DNA from: Delphinapterus leucas
Taxonomy: Eukaryota; Chordata; Mammalia; Artiodactyla; Monodontidae
Reading direction: 5' to 3'
Assembly: GCF_002288925.2 (NCBI RefSeq)
Contig: NW_022098044.1
Span: 11,553,200-11,617,199 of the forward strand
Length of the DNA stretch: 64,000 bases
The number at the start of each line of letters is the position of its first letter. The first letter of the stretch is position 1. Below are positions 22,481 to 33,048 of the stretch, piece by piece. The position numbers were made by a program, and so were the translations under genes. Below the pieces are notes generated by a model that worked only from the letters and a program-made list of their open reading frames with translations, had not been told where the DNA came from and made no database searches.

Positions 22481-23642
22481 AATACCTAAAAAACAGAGCT
22501 ACAGAGCATAGGGCACTTCCACTCATGGGCATATGTCTTAGGAAAACTAAAAATCAAAAAGACACAGCCACCCCAATATTTAGGGCTGCTCTGTTTACAA
22601 GAACCTTGACTTCGGTACACCTTAAATATCCCAGGAAAGAGAATAATGGATAAAGAAATGTTGGCACTTATATACAATGGAATATCACTAAGCCATGAAA
22701 TCAATGTCATAAGGCCAGTAGCAGCATAATGAGTGGATTTAGGTACGATGATTCTAAGTGAAATAAGTCACACAAAAAAAGAAACTTATCATAAGATATC
22801 ATTTATAGAGGGAATGTACACATGGCTACACATGAACTGAATTACAAAGCATACAGAGTCACACATTTAGAAAACACACTTATGCCTGCTTAAGGGGAAA
22901 GGTGAGGTGGGGTGATACATAAAACCAGAGTTTGAAATTAGCACAGATACCATTCCATAAACCACATATGTAATAGACAAAACCTACTCCTTGCTCAATG
23001 AACTGGACTCAACACCCCCTATTCATCGCAGAAGACTATATGGGACTAGTAAGAATCTTAAAACCTATGTATTGATATCTCTCTGTAAGAGAATCAAGTG
23101 TGTGTAAAGCGGCATAAACACAGCACTGAAACTCAGCTAAACCCGATTATAAAAATAAATTTCAAACACAAAACGCAGCGACAGTGAAAGAGAAAGAAAT
23201 TTTTACAAAATTTGTTCAGGGGCTGTGATGCAACCTGGAATGACCACATCTACACCCACAGCTGGATGAGACATAAGGCTGGACACTTGGGGCTGAGAGG
23301 ATTGGTGAGTTTTGGTGAGCAAATGCAGACCCTTTAAAGCAATACTGCGTGCTACCCATTCCATGGGTCCCAACTCTCCAGGTTGAAGGGAATCTTCCTA
23401 TAGCTAAAACATGCATGGGAAACCCAGAGGATGGTACACCGTGTGATCGGAAAAGGTTTCTAAAACGCACCTCACTTTTCCTCTCTTGGTGCTGGGGGTC
23501 ACCATTCCAGCCACTTTACTAACAATCTCCCCACTTGGAGAGTCAGTGCCTTTAACCTCCTGTTTTGCAGTTTGCAATTTGTGCGGAGAATGAACTGGAA
23601 GAGGGGGAACCAGTGAGAGACGAGCTGTAGGTGTTTGGACGT

Positions 23643-25390
23643 GAACATGTCAGTCTAATTTCCCATCAGGAAGAAGAATTAACCAAAGGCGCAGCCTGCC
23701 GCCCCGAACCAGAATAGGGCCTGAAGCAATCCTGCGGTTTTGCAGCCAGCTCACAAGAAAGCGAGTTGAAAAATGGAGCTCAGGGGCACTGTAATTCACA
23801 AACCTGCAGAGTTAAAGGACAACTGTCGTCCAAAAATATATTGAGGTAAGGCAACGAAGAGGATTTGAAAGCAAGGCAGAATTGCAGGCAACAGATTTCA
23901 AGAGGTACATTGGACTCGCCTTTAAAGCACAGGAAAAGTGGCAGAACTTCGACAATGATGCCGTTGGCCAAAAACGGTGTATGCATTTTTTCCTGAATAT
24001 ATTCAGTAAAAAAACGCACATGCCGTTTTTGGCCAAGCAAGCAAGCAGGCAAGGCAAATCCGCACTACAAGGAAGTGTCACTTCCCACCAGTCAAAAGGG
24101 CCATCGGAAAAAAGTGTAAAAACCAGAAATGAAGGACAGGCCATGGAGAACAGGGAGCCTTGTTGTGCTGACGGGCGGGATGTAAATTGCAGACAGCCAC
24201 TCTGGAGACCAGTATTGTGTTTCCTAAAACATCTAAAAAACAGAGCTACAGTGCATAGGGCACTTCCATTCATGGGCATTTGTCTTGGGAAAACTAAAAA
24301 TTAACAAGACACAGGCACTCCAAAGTTTAGGGCTGCTCTGTTTATAAGAACCTCGACTTCAGTACACATTAAATATCCCAGGAAAGACAAAAATGGATAA
24401 TGAAATTATGGTAATTATGTACAGTGGAATATCACTCAGCCATGAAATCAACGTCATAAGGCTAGTAGCAGCATAATGAATGGATTTAGGTACGATGATT
24501 CTAAGTGAAATAAGTCACACAGAAAAATAAACTTAGCATAAAATATCACTTAGAGAGAGAATGTACACATGGCTACACATGAACTGAATTACAAACCAGA
24601 ACAGAGTCACACATTTAGAAAACACACTTATGGCTGCTTAAGTGGAAAGATGAGGTGGGGTGATGCATAAAACAAGAGTTTTAAATTAGCACAGATACCG
24701 TTCCATAAACCAAATATGTAATAGACAAGACCTACTCCCTGCTCAATGAACTGAATGCAACATCCCCTATTCACCGCAGAACAATATATCTGACTAGTAA
24801 GAATCTTAAAACCTATGTATTCGTATCTCTCTGTAAGTGAATCAAGTGTGTGTAAAGCGGCATAAACACAGCAATGAAACTCAGCTAAGCCCCATTATAA
24901 AAATAAATTTCAATAACAAAACACAAAGACAGTGAAAGAGAGAAATTCTTACAAAATTCGTTCAGGGGCTGTGATGCAACCTGGACTGACCACATCTACA
25001 CCCACAGCTGGATGAGACATAAGTCTGGACATCTTGGGGCTGAGAGGATTGGTGTGGTTGGGTGAGCAAAGGCAGACCCTTTCAAGTAATACTGCGTGCT
25101 ACCCATTTCATGGGTCCCAACTCTCCAGGTTGAAGGGAATCTTCCTACAGCTAAAACATGCATGGGAAACCCAGAGGATGGTACACTGTATGATCGGGAA
25201 AGGTCTCTAAAACGCACCTCATTTTTCATCTCCTGGTGCTCGGGTTTGCCATTCTAGCCGCTTTACTGACAATCTCCCCACTTGGGCAATCAGCACCTTT
25301 AACCTCCTGTTTCGCACAGTTTGCAATTTGTCCGGAGGATGAATCGGAAGAGGGGGAACCAATGAGAGACTAGCTGTAGCTGTTTCGACA
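23643..25390 (+). repeat. Array 2 monomer M4
   Basis: A 1748-bp core-group monomer, nearly the same as M2 and M3 over the L1-derived and array-specific parts. Confidence 0.85.
23966..24034. repeat. Palindrome of M4
   Basis: The arms run GGCCAAAAACGG to CCGTTTTTGGCC around TGAATATATTCA, with a one-base bulge in the right arm's A run and a few mismatches nearer the centre. The pair 23975-24025 is C-G, where M3 has G-C: both arms changed together. Confidence 0.93.
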
Positions 25391-27143
25391 GGCACATGTC
25401 AGTCTAATTTCCCATCAGGAAGAAGAATGAACCAAAGGGTCAGCCTGCCCCCCTGAACCAGAATAGGGCCTGAAGCAATCCTGTGGTTTTGCAGCCAGCT
25501 TCCAAAATGGCGATTTGAAAAATGGAGCTCAGGGGCACTGCAATTTTCAAACCTGCAGGGATATAAATGATAGCTATAATCCAAAAATATATTGAGGTAA
25601 GGCAACGGAGAGGATTTGAAAGCAAAGCAGAATTACAGGAAACAGTTTTCAAAAAGTAGATTGGACTCGCCTTTAAATCACATGATAAGCGGCAGAACTT
25701 CGACAATGATGCAGTTGGCCAAAAAGGGCATATCCGTTTTTTCCTGAATATATTCAGGAAAAAAGGCATACGTTCTTTTTGGCCTACCAAACAAGTGGGC
25801 ACTGCAAATCAGCACTAAAAAGAAGTCTCACTTCGCATTTGTCTAAAGGCCCATCCTGAAAATGTGTAAAAAACAGAAATGCAGGACAGGCTGTGGAGAA
25901 AAGGGAGCCTTGTTAGGCTTATGGGCGGGATGTAAATTGCCAACGGCCACTCTGGAGAAGTGTATGGTGTTTCCTAAAACATCTAAAAAAACAGAGCTAC
26001 AGAGCATAGGGCACTTCCACTCACGGGCGTATATATTTGGGAAAACCAAAAATCGACAGGACACAGGCACCCCTATGTTTAGTGCTGCTCTGTTTAGAAA
26101 TGCCTCGACTTGGGTACAACTTACATGTCCTTGGAAGTAAAAAATGGAAAAAGAAGATGTGGTACTTATGTACAATGGAATATGACTGAGCAGTTAAATC
26201 AGTGAAATAAGGCCAGTTGCAGCAACTCGTGGAGACTGAGGTACAATCATTCTAAGTGACATAAAGTCAGACATAAAAAGAGACTTATCATAAGGCATCA
26301 CTTATGGATGGTATCTAAAAATGGCTACACATGAACTCAATTACAACACAGGAACAGAGTCACACATTTAGAAAACACACTTCTGGCTGCTAAAGGAGAA
26401 AGGTGGGGTGGGGTGATGCATAAACCAGGAGGTTGGAATTAGCATAGATACGGTTCCATAAACAAAATAGGTAATCGACAGGAACTACTGTATAGCTCAA
26501 AGAGCTGGACTCAGCACACTGTTGTCACCAGAAAAGGATACATGAGACTGGTAAGAATCTGTAAAAAATTTATTGGTGTCTCTCTTTAAGTGAATCAAGT
26601 GGATAGATGTATAGCAGGAAGAAACACAGTATTGAAAATCAGCTATACCCCATTATAAAATTAAATAACAAGAACAAGAAAAAAAGTGAGAGAGAGAGAA
26701 ATTCTTACAAAATTTGTTCAAGGGCTGTGATGCAACCTGGACTGAACACATCTAGACACACAGCTGGATGGGACCAAAGGCTCTACACTCGTGGGTCTGA
26801 GAGGCTTGGTGAGGATGGGACAGCAAATGCAGCCCTTTTAGAGTAATACTGCTTGGCCCCCATTCCATGGGTCCCAAATCTCCAGGTGCAGGGGACTCTT
26901 CCTACAGCTAAAACATGAATGGGACAACCAGAGGATGGTACACCGTCTGTTCGGGAAGCGTTTGGGAAAGTCACCTCATCTCCACTTCTCCTGGTATTCA
27001 GGTTCCCCAGCTCCTTTCCTTGGAGTCTCCCCACTTCGGGAAGGCAGCACACTCAACAGCCAGTTTTGCACAGCTTGGAACTTTCCGTGTGAAGAAGGGG
27101 ATTGGGGGGATGGAATGAGACACAAGCCCTAGATGTTTGGACA
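25391..27143 (+). repeat. Array 2 monomer M5
   Basis: A 1753-bp monomer, more diverged than M2-M4. Its L1-derived part ends with AAATTAAATAACAAG near 26670, followed by the array-specific block up to 27143. Confidence 0.82.
25717..25784. repeat. Palindrome of M5
   Basis: The arms GGCCAAAAAGGGC to GTTCTTTTTGGCC surround TTTTTTCCTGAATA and its complement. The central 14 bp per arm pair perfectly, and mismatches lie mainly in the GC-rich segment. Confidence 0.92.
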
Positions 27144-28841
27144 GGCATATGCCACTCTAGTTTCCTAATCTGGAAGAAGAATTTCCCTATCCCTTCAGGT
27201 GCCCCAGTAACCGGAATGGGTCGGTAGAAATCCTGCCCCTTTGTGGCTGCTTCCCTAAACAAGTTGAAAACTGGTGCTCAGGGGCACTGCAATTCACAAA
27301 CATGCAGGGTTGTAATTGACACCTCTAATGGAGTCATTTCTTGAGCCAAGTATTCGTAAAGGCCTTGCAAGCAAGGCAGAATTGCAGGAAAGGGATTTCA
27401 AGAGGTAGTTTGCACTCGCCATTAAAGCACATGCAAAGCTGCTGAACATCGCCAATGATGCAGTTGGCCAAAAAGGCCATATGCGTTATTCCTTAATATA
27501 TTCAGGAAAAACCCTTACTCCATATTTGCCCAACAAAACAGGCGGGCAATGTAAATTATACTACAAAGAGGTATCACTTCGCACCAGTCAGGATGGCCAA
27601 GCTCACAAAGTGTAAAACCTGAAATGCAGGGTGTAGAGAAAAGGGAACCCTGACAAGCTGATGGTGGGAATGTAAATTGCTAACAGCCACTGGGGAGAAG
27701 TGGGTGGTGATTCCTTAAAAATCTGAAAACAGAGATTCAGAGCATATGGCGCTTCCACTCCTGGGCCTGTATCTTGGAAAAAAAATAAATTGACAGGACC
27801 CAGGCACTCCAAAATTTATGCAGCCCTGTTTACAAGAGCCTCTACTTGGAAGCTACCTAAACGTCCTTGGAAGGAAGACTGGGTAAAGAAATTATGGTAG
27901 ATATGTACAATGGAATATTACTCAGCCATGAAATGAATGAAACAAGGCCATTTGCAGCCACTCGGAAGGACCTAGATACATTCATACTAAGTGTCATAAA
28001 TCAGACAATGATAAATGTCATATGATATTACTTATCGGTGGAATCTAACAATTGATACAAAGGTACTATCTTACAACACAGAAACAGAGTCCCAGACTTA
28101 GAACACAAACCTATGGTTACCAAACTGGAAAGCTGTGTTGGAGGCATAAATCATGAGGTTGGAGTTAGTATATACATATTTACAGAGGGAAAACTTGTAA
28201 TCAACATGGACCTGCTGTAGAGCACTTGGAACTCTTCTCAACACCCTTTAGTAACCACAATGGGAAAATAATTCCAAAAAGAATATATAGTCATCTCTGT
28301 ATAAATGAATCATGTTGGTGTATATCAAAAACGAACACAAGATGATAAATCAACTATACTCCATTATAAATTTAAAATTAAATTACAGAAAAGAAAAATG
28401 ATCACTAAATTCGTTTAGTCGTGGTGAACGTGCTAGTGTCACATCCCTGGACACAGACCCAATTTGGTCCCAAGGCTGGACTATTGAGGGCCTGAGGACC
28501 TCGGGAGGATACGCCGGCTACTTCGACCCCTTGAACTTGTAGTACCTGGTCCCCTCTGCATGGGATCACAATCTCCAGATCTAAGTGTGCCCTCATACTA
28601 CTAAACCAACCCTCTGACACCCAAAGGATGGTGGACTCTCTGGGCTGGATAACATTTGGAAAATCACCTGTCTCAACATATCCTGGTGTTTGGGTTCCAA
28701 CCTCCCGACTCCTTCGTTAGGGTCATCCCACTCTACAAGAAAGCACCCTCAACAGGTGATTTTGCAGGGGTTTATACTTGTTTGGGGGATGAAGGGTAAG
28801 GGGGAAGAAGGAATGGGACAGAAGCCCTTACATGTTTGGTC
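27144..28841 (+). repeat. Array 2 monomer M6 (right edge)
   Basis: This is the last monomer with the palindrome. It is clearly diverged and keeps a longer L1-like 3' UTR (GTTACCAAACTGGAAAGC to about 28385). The array-specific block at 28400-28841 is the most different copy of that block. Confidence 0.8.
27466..27533. repeat. Palindrome of M6 (decayed)
   Basis: The left arm GGCCAAAAAGGCC and the centre TTAATATATTCAGG are recognisable, but the right arm has lost most complementarity in the GC-rich segment. Strong hairpin folding is unlikely here. Confidence 0.8.
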
Positions 28842-29296
28842 AGGCACATTCCATTCTAATTTACAACCCAGGAACAAGACTTTCCCTACATCTAAGGTTG
28901 TGTCAGTAACCAGAGAGGGACAGTAGAAATCCTGCCGCCTTCTGTTTCCCATAACAACAATTCTAAAACTGGACCTTATAGGCACTTCATATTCACAATG
29001 CCTGGGGAGCTGTAAATGACAACAGCCCTCAAAAAATGTCTTGGGGTAGGTAATCGAAATAGACTTCAGAACCAGGCAACCTTTCAATAACCCTTTTTCA
29101 AGGGGTAAATTTTACTCACACTTCAAAAAAAATAAAGCACATATGAAGATGCTCACCATTGCTTTATGTTAGACAAATGCAAATCAGATGTACAAAGAAG
29201 TATCACCAGGAACCAGTCAGAATAGCCATCCTCACAATGTCTACGAACAAGAAATACTTCAGAGGGTGTGGAAAAAAGAGAAACCTACTACTTATT

Positions 29297-29623
29297 ATTA
29301 TTATTTTTTAATCTGCGTTGGGTCTTTGTTGCTGCGTGCGGCTTTTCTATAGTTGCAGCAAGCGGGGGCTACTCATTGTTGTGGTACGCAGCCTTCTGTT
29401 TGTGGTGGCTTCTCTTGTTGTGAAGCACAGGCTCTAGGCACACAGGCTTCAGTAGTTGTGGCATGTGAGCTCAGTAGTTGTGGTTCGTGGGCTCTAGAGC
29501 GCAGACTCAGTAGTTGTGGCGCACGGGCTTAGTTGCTCTGTGGCCTGTGGGATCTTCCTGGGCCAGGGCTCGAACCTGTGTCCCCTGCACTGGTAGGCCG
29601 ATTCTTAACCACTGCGCCATGAA
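29297..29623 (-). mobile_element. CHR-type SINE, long form, minus strand
   Basis: Read on the minus strand it carries the CHR head (TGGCGCAGTGGTTAAGAATC) and the repeating ACAACTACTGAG body typical of the longer CHR form. It has an approximate TACTACTTA/TACTACATTA flanking duplication. Confidence 0.85.
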
Positions 29624-29683
29624 TACTACATTACTGGTGGCAATGCCAATTGGTAACAGCCACTATGGGGCACAGAATGGAGG

Positions 29684-29970
29684 TTACCAGAGTAAGGGGA
29701 GGCGGGAGGGATAAACTGGAAATTGGGATTGACATATACACACCACTATATATAAAAGAGATAACAAATAAGGGCCTACTGTATAGCACAGGGAACTCTA
29801 CTCAATACTCTGTAATGACCTGTATGGGAAAGGAATCCAAAAAGGATTGGATATATGTATAACTGCTTCACTCTGCTGTGCAGCAGAAAGTAACACAACA
29901 TTGTAAATCAACTATACTCCAAAAAAATTGAAATTGAAATGAAATGAAATAAAATAAAATAAAATAAAAT
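29684..29970 (+). mobile_element. 5'-truncated L1 3' UTR insertion
   Basis: Within the M7 L1 text, GAATGGAGGTT is interrupted by a separate L1 3' UTR (ACCAGAGTAAGGGGAGGCGG through CAACTATACTCC). It ends in an AAAAT-repeat tail, after which the host text resumes with AGAGCTACCAGATGATCC. Confidence 0.8.
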
Positions 29971-30649
29971 AGAGCTACCAGATGATCCAGCAAGTTCACT
30001 CCTGTGCGCATATCTGGAGGAAACCATAAATCGAAAAGACACATCTTCCCCAATGTTCACTGCAACACTCTTTACAATAGCGAAGACATGGAAGCAACCA
30101 AAATGTCCATCAACATATGAATATAGGTAACGAATACGGGGTACATATATATAATGGAATACGACTCAGCCATAAAATAGAAGAAAATAATGCCAATTGC
30201 AGTAACATGGATGGACCTAGAGATGACTGTACTAAGTGAAGTAAGTCAGACACAGTAAGACAAATATTGTATGATATCACTTCTAGGTGGAACCTAAAAA
30301 TTGATACAAATGAACTAACTTACAAAACAGAGGTAGACTTGGAAAACAAAACTTATGGTTACCAAAGGAGAAAGGTGGGGGTAGGGATAAATCAGGAACT
30401 TGGGGTAAACATATGAATACTACTCTATATAACATAGACAAGCAACAAGGACCTACTGTACAGCACAGGGAACTCTACTCAATATTCTGGGAATACCTTT
30501 ATCAGAAAAGAATCTGAAAAAGAATGAATATATGCATATGTGTAACTGAATCACTTGCTGTGCAGCTGAAATGAACACAACATTGTAAATCAACTATACT
30601 CCAAGAAAATTAAAATTACAAAATAAAGAAAATCACCTATATTTCAAAA

Positions 30650-31780
30650 GAAAATAAGAATTCCCATATATTTTTATGGCTTGATAGCTTACTTTTTTAG
30701 TGCTCAATATTATCCCATTCCCAGAATATATTAACACTATATCATTTCATTCACCTATTGGAGGACACCTTAGTTTCATTCACATTTTGGCAATATTGAA
30801 TTAGGTGCTATAAATATCCATATGCAGGTTTTCGTCTGGAAGTATGTTTTAAACTACTTTCAGTAAATATCCATGAGAACACTTGCCGGATTGTACAGTA
30901 AGGGAATGTTCAATATTATAGCAAGTGCCAATCAGACTACCGAAGTAGCTGTATTATTTTTCCTTTCCACCAATAACAAATGACATTTCCTATTGTTCCA
31001 CATCCCCTACAGAATTTATTCTTGTCATTGTTCACATTTTAGCCATTCTAATGGCTAAAATCGTATGTAATTGTATTGTTAATTTGCTTTTTCATGGCAG
31101 CATGTAATCTGGATTATTATTCTGTATACTTATATGCATAGTGTCTATTTTCTTTGGTGAGGTGTCCATAAGTATATTGGTCCACATTTTATTTAGGCTG
31201 CTTTCATTTTTTTCTACCCAACCTGTATTTGTTTTATTTATTTTCATGCCTTATTGAATTAGCAAGGACTTGGAGTAAAATATGGAAAAGGAGGCATGAA
31301 AGGGGACATCCTTGCTTTTACCTGAACTTAGTGGAAAAGCTTCATGTTTTTGACCATTAATCATGATGTAAGACAAAAGTTTCCTGTAGATCTTTGTTAT
31401 CAACTTTAGAAAGCTCCAGTCTATTTCTTTAACTGAGAGTTTTTATGAAGAATGGGTGTTAGATTTTTTCAAAGGTCTTCTGAATCTATTGATACCCTAA
31501 TGATTGTCTTTAGGGTGCTGATATGATGGATATAATTATTTGATTTTAGAATGTTGAACCAGCCTTGCATACCTGGGATTATTCCCTCTCATTCATGATA
31601 TAAAATTCTCTCAAAATATTGTTGGACTCGATTTGTTAATATTTTGTTGAAGATTTTTGCATTGATGTTCCTGAGAGATATTGGTCAGTTTTCTTTACTA
31701 TTCATATGTTCCTCTAAGTTTGGATGTTGTGGATTTAGTGTCAGACATTCATTTGGGGAGATTCTCAGTCATTTTTTTAA
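30650..31780 (-). mobile_element. Ancient L1, minus strand (3' part and ORF2 RT-region fragment)
   Basis: Antisense L1 phrases are recognisable: TTTATGGCTTGATAGCTTAC and CCACATCCCCTACAG for the 3' part, and GAATGTTGAACCAGCCTTGC, TTTTGTTGAAGATTTTTGC and GAGATATTGGTCAG for the ORF2 reverse transcriptase region. The two parts are joined near 31190 with the intervening ORF2 missing. Strong divergence suggests an old, pre-cetacean insertion. Confidence 0.8.
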
Positions 31781-31984
31781 AAAATATTTTCTGTTCTTTG
31801 TTATCTTTATTCTCCTCCTACTATACCCATTATGTATAGGTCACAGCATTTTCATTGTTCCACAATTATTGATTACTCTGTTCTGTTGATTTCTTTCCTG
31901 CCCATTTTCTCTTTTGAGATTTAAAGGTTTCTCTTGATATGTCTTCAAGCTCACAGATATTTCTCCTCAGCCAACTCTTTGACT
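31781..31984. other. Unassigned AT-rich stretch
   Basis: The 81-codon frame starting at 31644 runs through this interval, but it begins inside antisense L1 and is hydrophobic T-rich translation. I take it as chance. Part of this may be L1-derived. Confidence 0.35.
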
Positions 31985-32645
31985 GCTAAAACAAAATACG
32001 AGAGACTTGGTATTTTACAAACAACAGAATATTTTTGTTTTCTCATAATTGCTGAGGCTGAAAAGTTCAAGAACAAGTTACCAGGGGCTCCCTGGTGGTA
32101 CAGTGGTTAAGAATCTGCCTACCAATAAAGGGGACACGGGTTTAGCCCCGGTCCGGGAAGATCCCACATGCCATGCAACAACTAAGCTCATGCACCACAA
32201 ATACTGAGCCTGTACTCTAGAGCCCACAGGCCACAACTACTGAGCCCGTGTGCCACAACTACTGAAACCCGCACGCCTAGAGCCTGTGCTCCACAACAAG
32301 AGAAGCCACCCAATGAGAAGCTTTCACACTGCAACAAAGACCCAACGCAGCCAAGAAATTACTTAATTAATTAATTTAAAAAAAAAGTTGCCAGCTGACT
32401 TAGTGTCTGGTGAGGGAACAATATCTGGTTCATAATGTGGGTCTTCTCGCTTGGCAATGAAATCATGTGATGGGCATCAGATCTTCTGTGTGCTACATTT
32501 ATTAGGTCACTAATCCCATGTTTGAGGTCTCTGGCCTCATGACCTAATCACCTCCCAAAAGCCCCACCTCCTAAAACCATCAACATGGGAGCTGGGTTTC
32601 AAAATTTTTAAATTAGAGGTACAAAATGTTTACACCATAACAGGG
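31985..32645. mobile_element. Ancient interspersed repeat (family not fixed) split by a SINE
   Basis: The flanks of the SINE read together as one old eutherian-type repeat (ACAAAATACGAGAGACTTGG, TTTTCTCATAATTGCTGAGG, then CTTAGTGTCTGGTGAGGG, CATGACCTAATCACCTCCCA, CACCATAACAGG). The phrase order is familiar from many mammalian genomes, but I cannot name the family with confidence. Confidence 0.6.
32085..32384 (+). mobile_element. CHR-type SINE, long form
   Basis: A head GGGCTCCCTGGTGGTACAGTGG, a CHR body and an A-rich tail, with a nearly exact 10-bp duplication AAGTTACCAG / AAGTTGCCAG (32075-32084, 32385-32394). Confidence 0.9.
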
Positions 32646-32724
32646 ACCACAGAGTTAACTGATTCTTCCTTTCATGTTAAAGGGTTGCACATTTATATTT
32701 ATTATATAATCCCAAAACCCTTGT

Positions 32725-33048
32725 TGTTGTTTTTAAGATTCTTTTCCCGTATATGCCAGTACACACCATTGAGTAGAGTTCCCTGTGCTATAAAGCAGGT
32801 CCTTATCAATACTTATCTATTTTATATATACTAGTGTGTATAGGTCAGTCCCAATCTCCCAATTTATCCCTTCCCTAAGTTTGTCTTCTATATCCATGAC
32901 TCTATTTCTGTTGTGTAAATTAGTTCATTTGTACCTTTTTTTTTCTTTTTTAGATTCCTCATATAAGCAATATCATATGATATCTGTCTTTCTGTGTCTG
33001 ACTTGCTTCACTCAGTATAACAAACTCTAGGTCCAGCCATGTTGCTAC
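32725..33048 (-). mobile_element. L1 3' end, minus strand, 5'-truncated
   Basis: Antisense of the L1 3' UTR and ORF2 end: GAGTAGAGTTCCCTGTGCTA, CAGGTCCTTATC, ATATCATATGATATCTGTC and TTGCTTCACTCAGTATAAC are the complements of phrases seen on the plus strand elsewhere in the window. Confidence 0.88.

Larger units (their letters stand above)
21663..23642 (+). repeat. Array 2 monomer M3 (with SINE)
   Basis: About 1.75 kb after removing the SINE at 22266-22480. It contains the best-preserved palindrome in the array. The next landmark at 23643 has decayed to GTGAACATGTC. Confidence 0.85.
17605..28841 (+). repeat. Tandem satellite array 2, ~1.75-kb L1-derived monomers
   Basis: The landmark GGCACATG(T/C)C and its variants occur at 18255, 19911, 21663, 23643, 25391, 27144 and 28842. 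This gives monomers of about 1656, 1752, 1980 (1.75 kb without a SINE), 1748, 1753 and 1698 bp. Each contains the same ~330-bp 5' block as array 1, a palindrome, an L1 ORF2 3' end plus 3' UTR, and a ~420-bp block not found in array 1. Monomers M2-M4 are nearly identical, while the outer ones are more diverged. Known biology, from memory: cetaceans share a tandem satellite with a ~1.76-kb repeat (shorter in delphinids) described as L1-derived. Length and content fit, but no alignment was made. Confidence 0.85.
28842..30640 (+). repeat. Diverged satellite-family unit M7 without palindrome
   Basis: It opens GGCACATTCCATTCTAATTTACAACC, the same 5' block as both arrays, and leads into an L1 ORF2 3' end. 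Near 29150-29175, where array 2 has the palindrome, it reads straight from an L1-like GATGCTCACC to ACAAATGCAAATCAG. A minus-strand CHR SINE and a truncated L1 tail interrupt it. The L1 3' end continues to about 30640. It looks like an older form of the composite. Confidence 0.75.

Noticed and set aside
1..28841. Regular repeats considered as a CRISPR-like array or bacterial content.
   Set aside because: The repeat units are kilobase-long L1 composites with SINE insertions in a mammalian genome; there are no short direct repeats with unique spacers.
17605..28841. A CENP-B box in array 2, which would support a centromeric role.
   Set aside because: I looked by eye for the TTCG...A..CGGG pattern on both strands and found no convincing match.
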